Positions 23,901 to 32,900 of a stretch of 39,442 nucleotides of DNA are shown here, in pieces. Under the pieces are notes generated by a model. That model was not told the origin of the DNA. It made no database searches and saw only the letters and a program-made list of their open reading frames with translations. The stretch is from a virus. Every line of letters starts with the position of its first letter. The first letter of the stretch is position 1. The position numbers and the translations under genes are program-made. Location: positions 1 to 39,442 of the IMG/VR virus record IMGVR_UViG_2166559002_000003. One strand, written 5' to 3'.

Positions 23901-26900
23901 CCAGCAGCTCGTGGAAGTCGTCCACCACCGCCTGGGGCGCGCCGTCTCGGGCCGCCAGGTCGCCCATGATCGTCGTCCACACGTGGGCCATCTCGTGCAG
24001 GAAGGTCGAGCGGTCCCGCGAACGGAACAGCTGGATCAGGAACGCACGCCGTCCGGTGGAATCCATGGCGCCGAACGTCGTGGCGCCCTGCGGGCCGCCA
24101 TCCGGCGCGGCCCCACCCTGCCGTTCACCCTCCTCGGGCTGCTGAAACAGAGGGAAGCCGCGCTGCAGGGCCGCGTCGCGCAGCTCCTTCGTGAGGGTGA
24201 ATCCGTGCTGCTGATCCTTCGGAGGGCGACCCTCATCGTCCCGGGCATCGTCGGGCATGTCCATCCGCTCAACCTTGGCGCCGTACTTCTTCACCAGCTT
24301 GCGCGCCACCTGGGGCAGGATCGCGTCGTAGAACGACCGCATCCCCTTGCCGCCGACCTGCAGGTCCTTCTCTTTGTAGATCCGCCCGGGCACGTACGCA
24401 GGATCGGTCAGCTGCTCCGCGTCGGTCAGGCGCCCCGCCGCTTCGTTGACCGCATCCACGGCGTCCTGCTTCACCGTGGTGCCCATCACATTCTCCATGA
24501 ACCGACTCTCAGGGTCCTCGACGATTCGGAGCAGGCTCACCCGCCTTCTCTCCACCAGGTCACGCAGCTCGTCGCGCGAGAGGGCTTCTGGTGATAAGCG
24601 GGCCGCCATCGCCACGTCTTGCGCCACCAGGCTCAGCACCGTGTCCTCCAGCTCGGTGACACCCTTGAAGTGTTGACCCTGACCGTAGAGCAGGCCGTCC
24701 GCCAGCAGCTGTAGGGGCCGGTCCTCATCCCCTGACAACACCATCGCTTCGCGCCCGCCCTCCCGGTTCAGGAACCGCTCCGCCATCTCTTTGCCGATCA
24801 CCGATTCCAGTGAGTGATCTGTGTACTGGTGGGCGTTTCTCCCGAACGCCCTGACAACCTGACCGGTCTCGTTCACAACAACATCCATGGCCGGATCCAC
24901 TGAATGCTGCTCCTCGCTGGTCAACCTGATGAGCCCGTTGCCCGCATCGGTGACCCGGATGCTCTCAACGAAGTGAGACAGCTCGTAGCGCTCGTTCTGG
25001 ACCGCGCCGCTGGTCCACATCACGCGATCGAACCCGTTTTCCGCGGCCAGCCGGATCACGCGCTTCAGAGCCAGGCTGGTCCACTCCTTCGTACGTGTCA
25101 CGAACGGCCCGGAATCGACAGCATCTTCCGGCTCCAGCTCCAGTAGCTCGCCAGTCCTGAAGGCGCTCTCTCGCAGCGCCAAGCTGGCTGCCTCGGTCGA
25201 GCGCCCGAGCAGCTGCACGACCGACATGGCCTGGACGTGACTCAACGCCTGCTGCAGGTCGTCACGCCACACGTAGCCCGGAAGCGGCGCGCGCAACAGT
25301 GGGGACCGGAACTCTACCTGTGGATCTCCGCCGTCTGGGGACGGGACCCTCACCAGCTCCAACGACTCTGCGATCCGGTGTGCCAGGGCCTGCCGTGCCA
25401 CCTCCGTGGCGTCCTGGCTCGCTTCGTAGTCTGCGCGGATCCGCTCTTGGTCGGCAGCGGAGTAGAACCCCTCCTCGCGCCCACGCTGTGCCCAATCCGA
25501 CTGCACCTCCTCCAGGAACAACACACGCTCGCCAGTCTCGGAGTCGATCCGCGTCTTGAATCGCACGTGGGCCAGCACCGATCCGCCCATCGGATTGAAG
25601 TGCTGGCCGTGGAACGTCGGCGCCCCTTCTGGGGAGGACGGCAGCACCAACAGAAGCTCCCGGTAGCCCTCACCGCCGGACAAAGAGTACTGCTCGAACA
25701 GATACTCGTCGGCGTCTACGTCTTCCACGCGCACCTGGTGGGCATCCATCCACTCCACCACCTCGCCCGTGGTCGGTGCGCGATGCAGGGTGTCCTTGAA
25801 GTCCTGCACGTAGCCGCCCACGTCGAGCCACTTCAGCTCCTCGGCCTTCACGCCCCGCTTCCGCAGAGCCGCCTCGATCTGCGCCTTGCTCCAGCGCGCA
25901 TCCTTCGGCAGCCCCCGAGCGGCATCCAGGGCCTTGCTGTAGAACGGGTCCGCCGGAGCCGGCGCCGGCCCCTGGAACAGCCGCTGGTACAGGGTCTTGC
26001 CCTCATCCACCTCCATGATCTCCTGGCCGGCCATCACGGCCGCCGTGGCCCGGGCCATCCCCTCTCCGGTCGGGATGAAGTAGCGCCGCTTGTACTGGTG
26101 CGTCTCCATGAACACGCCGGCCTTCTCCAGCACCGGCAGGTTGGCGAAGGTGGGACCGATCACCTCGATCCGTCGCTCGCCGGCCACGGTGACGGGCTTG
26201 ATCTGCCAGTGGTTGGTGAGCGTGAAAGTGGACCCGCGCAAGACGATCGGACCCACCTCGGCGGGCGCTATCTCGATCTTCCGCCGGCCCACCCCCAGCT
26301 TCCGCTTGGTGGAGTCCACCAAGCCGTCGGGGACCTCCCGCCCGATCACCTTGCGCCCGTCGGGCAGCGTCGCCCGGTAGACCTTCCCGAAGTCGGGCAG
26401 CCGGTCCCAGATGGGTAGCAGGAGCCCCGTGACCAGGTTCACTTCACGTGTCGCCTCGTTGGGCGCTGCGGCGTACTGCTTGCGCCAGAGTCCCGCTGCC
26501 TCGTCATTCGTTGCGCGGCGCCAGTTGCCTCTCCTGGATCCCTCGCGGAGCAACGCGGTGGACACTCGATCACCGGTCCCTCCCGGACCGTGCATCACAC
26601 GCACGAGCGACGCCACGCCAGACTTATCGGTGTCCGTGACGCTCCGGCCGGCTGCCCACACCCTACCCGAACGGGTGTTTACGAAGAAGTCCTGCCAGTA
26701 GACCCGGGCCTTGGCCCAATCCGTTTTCGGGACTGGGTTGGTGACATTCAACGTCAGCCAGTGGGTCTCGTTGCCTGTGCGCTCATCGACGCGGACCACA
26801 TCGTCCTGCTCGACCGTGAGCCGGTCCGCCTTTAGCTCCTGCATCCCCGAATCGAACGTCCCACGCGCGATGGCCGACTCAATCTCCGCGTCCAGGTTGG

Positions 26901-29900
26901 CGCTGAACTGGTCGAACAGCGCCACCTGGCGGTCCGGTCGAAGCGAAAGCATCCGGTTTAGGAACTGCGTCACCTTCGGGTAGCCGCCTTCGTTGACCGT
27001 CCCGTCCTTGCTGATCAGCGAGTGCAAGCCCATCTCGTCGGTGAGGCTCTTGGCGTCCCACCCCTCCACGCGCCCCTCCAGAATGGCGTTGATCGTCCAG
27101 CGCACGGCGGGCGCCGAGTAGGGTCCCTCCAGGTTGTCCCGTTCGCTGAAGACGGACGCACCCGCCGTTCGCTGCCCCCGCGTCAGCGCCCCCAGCTGCT
27201 CGATGCGGCGCGCCACCGAGCTGATGAACCGCTTGTGACCAGGCAGGTTGGTGGTCACCAGGATGTACTCGGGGGGCTGGGCCTGGTTGCTGCGGTGAGA
27301 CCGGCCGAAGCCCTGGATCGTGATGTCCGCTCGCCACCCGGGCTGCATCACGTAATGCCGGCGCAGCTGCTGGTTCTTCGCCTTCAGGTCCGCGTGGTAG
27401 CCGGCCCCCGTGCCTCCCGCCATGCTGAACAGCAGCACCCGCTTGCGCCCCGCCTGGAAGTCCGCGATCGAAGCCGCGTTGGCCTTCGCCGGGTTGCGCT
27501 TGACGACCACCTGCTTGCCATCGCGGTAGACGATCTTGTTCTGCCGCGCCGTCACCTCGGCGATGGCGTCGTCTCCCAGCTCCCGAGCCAGGAACTCGAT
27601 CGGACCCATAGAGATCGGCAGCTCCATCACGTCGGCGATCAGGGCGTCCCGCTTCGCCACACTGTCCGGGTCCTGCACGAAGTCCCCCTCCGAGTGCACC
27701 ACCCTCCCGTGCGCGTCGGTCACGTCGGTCATGTACTGCCTGGGGACCCAATTGTCCTTGCCGTCTTCGGTCGGCTGGTTCTCATACTGCTGCGTAGGGA
27801 ATGCCTGCTTCAGGTAGTTGATCAGCACTTCCTTCGGCGACACATCTAGCTCCTCGTCGTCCACCACCTCGCCAGCGGCCTCGGCCTTCTTCCGCGCAGC
27901 GACCGCACGCTTCAGCGCCGCCTCCTGGTGTGTCGTCAGCTGCAGGATCACCGATCGCCCGGCCGCCAGGTCCTTCTTGATCCCGGCTACCATGGTGGGC
28001 ATCTGCAGAGAGATCAGCAGCTGGTCGTAGAACCGCAGATTCGCGCTCCAGAACGCGCCGACCTTCTGACCCCGCGCGTTGCCCTTGTCGGCCCCGGTGT
28101 CCTTCATGACCTCGTGCATGTTCTGCAGCGCCACCTGCCAGGCGTCTGCTGCGCGCTCGTACATCAGCGTCTGCTCGGGCGTCAGCTCGTGCTCCATGCG
28201 CTCGTAGGTGACGCCCTTCATGCTGATCGTGCGCGCCGTGTACAGCCCCTGCTGCTTCAGCTCGCTGGCCACCTGTTCCATGGCTGCCAGGCCACCCGTG
28301 GCGATCTTCTCTACGAACTCCATCGCATTGGGGAACGGCGTCCCGATGCCCCAGAGGCCCAGCCGCTCGGCGTAGCCCAGGTTCGCCACCTCCGTGGCGC
28401 CCGTCGCGCTGGCGTACACCACGCGCGCGTTCGGGAAGGCGCGCTGCAGGAACAGCCCGGCCTTGGCGCGAGCCGAAGCCCCTTTGCTGCCGCGCTCGCC
28501 TTCGACCCCCAAGGCCCTCGACATGAAATGGCTCTCGTCAAAGACAATCACCCCGTCGAAGTCTGGCCCCAGCCACTCCACCAGCTGGTCCAGCCGCGTC
28601 TGCTTGCCTTCCGCCTTGCTGCGCTGCTCCTTCAGGTCTCCAGTGAAGGCCGCACCGCTCTTGAGCGCGTCGTAACTCAGGAACGCCACACCATCCTTGT
28701 CCGGCATCCGGTCCTGGGCACCCACCTTGCGGACCTCGATCAGATTCGAGTCAACCGGCCCGAAGTCCGCCCAGCCCTTCATGGCGTCGGCGAACAGCGA
28801 GGGCTTGGCGGACAGCCAGACGTGACGCCGGCGCCCCTGCCGGATGTTGTCGCGGATGATGCCGATGATCTCCCGGGTCTTCCCAACCCCCGTGCCGTCG
28901 CCGATCATGAATCCGCGCCGTGTCACTCCGTCGGGCAGCACCTGGTCGTGCGCCTGCCCGGCGAACACCACCGTCTCCAGCTGCGCATCCGACAGCGCTG
29001 CCATCTCCTCATCGCTGAGCGTCGGCTGGTAGGTGGGCGCGGGCCGCTTGGCAGCCTTCATGGCCGCCGACTCCACCAGATCGGCCGGATGGGGCACAGG
29101 ACCCTCCGGCCGGCTCACCACGCTGGCGTACTCCTCGAAGACAGCGCCCTCTTCGGCCTGGTCTGCGCTGGCCTCCTCGATCACCTCGATGCTGGCCGGG
29201 TCGTCCGGCTCGGCGAGCCGTGGCGCAGCCGGCTCAGCGGCTACGGGGGCGTCGCGTGCAGCGGGTGCGTCTGGCGGGGTGGCCAGTTGTCCCTCTGGCT
29301 GCCCAGCAGCTCGTTCAGGTGCTCCACCAGGTCGTCCGCCATCTCCTGCGGCTCCTGGCTCCGCCACTCCTTCGGCAGGCGCCCCAGGTCCCTCAGCGCC
29401 TGCAGGGCCTCTTCCTTGCCCCTCCACGACCGTTCGATCAGCTGGTCGGCCACCAGCTGCATCACCGCTCCCGCGTGCTCGTTGAGCATCGCCCCCGACT
29501 CCTCCGCCCGAGTCAGCCCCAGCTTCAGCAGGAGCAGCACGGGGGGCACCGTCGGATCCGGGGACGGGGCGCCCAGCGCCTCCAGTGCCTTCTCCGCTGC
29601 CCGGTTGTCCGGGTCCTGGAACAGCGCGTCGGCCTTCATGGATCAGATCCTCCAGTCCCGATAGTAGCAGCGATGGCGAACCCGCGGGGTCTGCAGCCGG
29701 GTCGAAGTGCGTGGACAGCCCCTCGGAGGGGGCCACGGCATCGAAGATCAGCACGTTGGTGCCGAAGGACGTGCCCATCTTCCGGTAGACCTTGCCGTCC
29801 ACCTTCACAACGGCGCGCAGCGAGTAGTTTGCCGCCATCTTGCGGAACCAGGCCGCGTAGCTCGGCGCGCTGGGGAGCATCCCCTCGCCCACGATGGCCA

Positions 29901-32900
29901 CCAGCCGGCCGCCCGGGAGGACCCGGCGCATGGCCTGCTCAATGTGCCGGCCCGCCACGCCCAGGTCATTCTTCACGCCCCGGTGACCGGCGTTGCTGAA
30001 CGGGGGATTCAGGATCACCACCGAAGCGTGCACGTCGGCGGGCAGGACCGCGTGCAGCGCCTCGGCGTCCTCGCCGAACACGGTCTCCACGCCCAGCTCA
30101 TGCAGCAGCGCCGCGCGCAGCGGGTCGATCTCGTTGGCGATCACCCGGGCGCCCGACCGGATCGCGGGCGCCAGCAGGTTGCCAGTGCCCGCCGAGGGCT
30201 CCAGCACCACGTCGCCGGCGCCGAGGCCGGCCAGGATCGCCACGGTCTGGGCGTAGTCCTGGGGCGTGCTGAACTGCTGGAAGGCTTCTTTGGTGCCCGT
30301 CCGACGGGTCTGGGTAGGGATCCGACCCACGATCGCGCCGATCTCCTCGATCGCGGCCAGCAGCTCGGGCAGGGTCGCGTCGGGATCCAGCGGCGGCAGC
30401 CGGGCCACCCGGCGGTTCACGGCGAACTCCGTCGCGTTGGCCAGGTCCTGGGCGTCGTAGATGCCCTGGGCCATCGTCCCGCCGAAAGCGCGGTTGGCCA
30501 GCTCCTGCAGGTCGCGCCAGGTCAGGGCCTCGTCGCCGTCCAGCACCAGGTCGAGCGCGTTGGCCAGCCGGCGCGCGGCCGCGATCTTGTGGGGGACCGA
30601 CTCCGAGACGGGTGCCTGGGGCGGGCTCGGGAGGGGCTCCTGGCCCGTCGGGGGCTCGGGGGTGTTGGGCACCGCATCGACGGGCGAGGCCGGTTCCTGG
30701 GCAGCCGTGGGCTGGTCTGGCGCCTGCTGGGTACTACCGGAGGGTGTTGCCTCGTCCGCGCGGCCCGGTGCTGCCGGAGCATCCGGCGCCGGTGAGGTGG
30801 ACACGGGCTGTCCACCCGGGGCGGCGGCCGGGGCGGCCGGGGCAGCCGGGCGGCTCAAGGGCTCTGCGTCCTGGGGATCGGGCGGTGGAGGGGAGGGGAA
30901 CTCCTCCGCCAGCACCGGGTCCCGGGGCGCCGGGGGCTCGGAGGTGGACACACGCTGTCCACCTGGCGTGCCGATAGCGGGTTCCCGGCTGCTTATAGGC
31001 ACGCTATCGGCAACGCCGGGCACCCCAGACGGATCAGAGGAAGGCCCGGGAACAGCCTTTCCAGGCCCTGATTCCGGCGTTGCCGCCGGCTTGCCGATAA
31101 CGGCTTCGCGGCTGCCTATAGGCACGCTATCGGCATTCTCCGGCGCGGGTGCGGTGGGATGCTCCTTGTCCACCTGCGCGGCGTCGGCGCCCTGGATGTC
31201 CACCGGGAACAGCTGGTCGATCTCCTCCTCGGTCAGGCCGTTGCGCTCCGCGGCCACCCTCACCATCTCGGTGAAGGTGAGCGCCATCACGCCCGCGTCG
31301 TCCTCGCTGAAGGACCCCTCGCGCACCAGCATCTCCTGCACCCGGCGCAGGCGCTCCTTGCGGCGCTTGCGGCGCGCCACCCGAGCGTCGGCCATGTCCT
31401 GCAGCCGGCGGTCGATCAGCGCCCGGCGCTCCCGGGCCGCGGCCAGCTCGGCGGCCGCTTGGTCGTTTGGATGCTTGTCGTCCATCCCGGCCGCTTCTTC
31501 GCGGTCGAGCTGTCCCTGCTCCAGCCTGATGATGGTCTCGTCCAGGGTGGCCGCTTCAGAGCGCAGGTCGCGCTCGTCTGCACTGAACACGGCTTCCTCG
31601 GCCGCGCTGCGCTGCGCCACGGTCGCGGCCGTCTGCTCCGCGCGGGCCTCGGCGATCAGCTCCTGGATCCCCGGTAGCTCGTCTTCCGCCTCCGTCAGGG
31701 TCGGCCCGTCCTCGCGCAGGCGGGCCACCTTGATCAGCTCCTCGGGGTCGGTGGTCTGGGACAGCTCCAGCAGGGAGTCAGCCAGCGGGATCTCAACCTG
31801 GCCGCTGCTCGTGGCGCGCGTGTAGGCATCGCGCCCCCCCTCGGAGATCCGCGCGGCCTCTTCGGCCGGCGACTTGCCCTGCTCGGCCCAATGTCGATTC
31901 CACTTGTCCAGGTCCACCCGAACCACGCCCGCGTCGGGGTCCGAATCGGTCAGCTGGCTCTCCAGGTACGACGCCGCCTCAGCCCGCCGGCGGCCAGCTA
32001 GCTTCGAGTCCCGCAGCGCCGCCGCCGCCCGGCGCACGCTGTCGGCGTCCTGGTGCGCCGTCATGCTCTTGGTCAGCGTCTCCAGCTTGGCCTGGTGACG
32101 ATCTGCCTGGGTCCGGTGGTGGTAGCCGAGGCCCACCTCGACCACCGCGTGCGGGCCGGCGACGCCCGCTTCCATCAGCGCCTCGCCGAGCGGGTCCCCA
32201 GCGAACCCCTTGCGCGCCGCCACGTGGCTGACGAACTCGCCGGCGAACTCACCGCCGACGTTGAACGCACCTTCCGTCACCGCCGCCCGCACGATCTGGC
32301 GCTTGGTGCCCCCCGCAGCCTTGGCCAGCCAGTGACCGCCGATCCCCATGGTCAACGTCTCGACCACGCCGACCACGAAGCCCTTACGCTTGGCCTCGCC
32401 GAGCGCCTGCTTCATCCAATCCTGGTCCCGGTACTTGGCCAGGATCGCCGCGCCGTCGTGCAGGTTCACGTTGTCCCGCTGCAGGGCGTCGGTGATCCAG
32501 GCGCCCATCTCGACAGCCATAACCCCGCTGAAGGTGCCCACCACCCCACCGATGGCACCACCGGCCACGGCCCCCGCGGCAGCTCCCTCGGGACCCAGCA
32601 GGGCGCCGTAGGATCCGCCCATCTCCGCGCCCGTGCCCGCTCCCAGCGCCGAGCCGGCCACGATCGGGATCATGTTCCCCAGCTGGCCCAGGCTCTCGGC
32701 AGCCAGGCCCTCCAGGTTGGACGGCAGCACCAGCAGCTTCTCCCATCCCTTCGCAGCAGCTAGGCGACGCCGATAGGCCTTGATGTCTGGATCCGCCTTG
32801 GCCCGCTCCTGGTCCGCCCGCCGGTAGGCGTCCGCCGCGGCGTAGGCGGCTCCCTCCAGCCCGCCCGGCCCGATCCCGAAGATCGCCGTCAGGTGATGCA

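Noticed and set aside
20779-24594. Long plus-strand open frame of 1271 codons
   Set aside because: It is antisense to the giant gene. Its Arg/His/Gln/Leu-rich composition is typical of the complement of a GC-rich gene, and it has no motifs or ribosome binding site.
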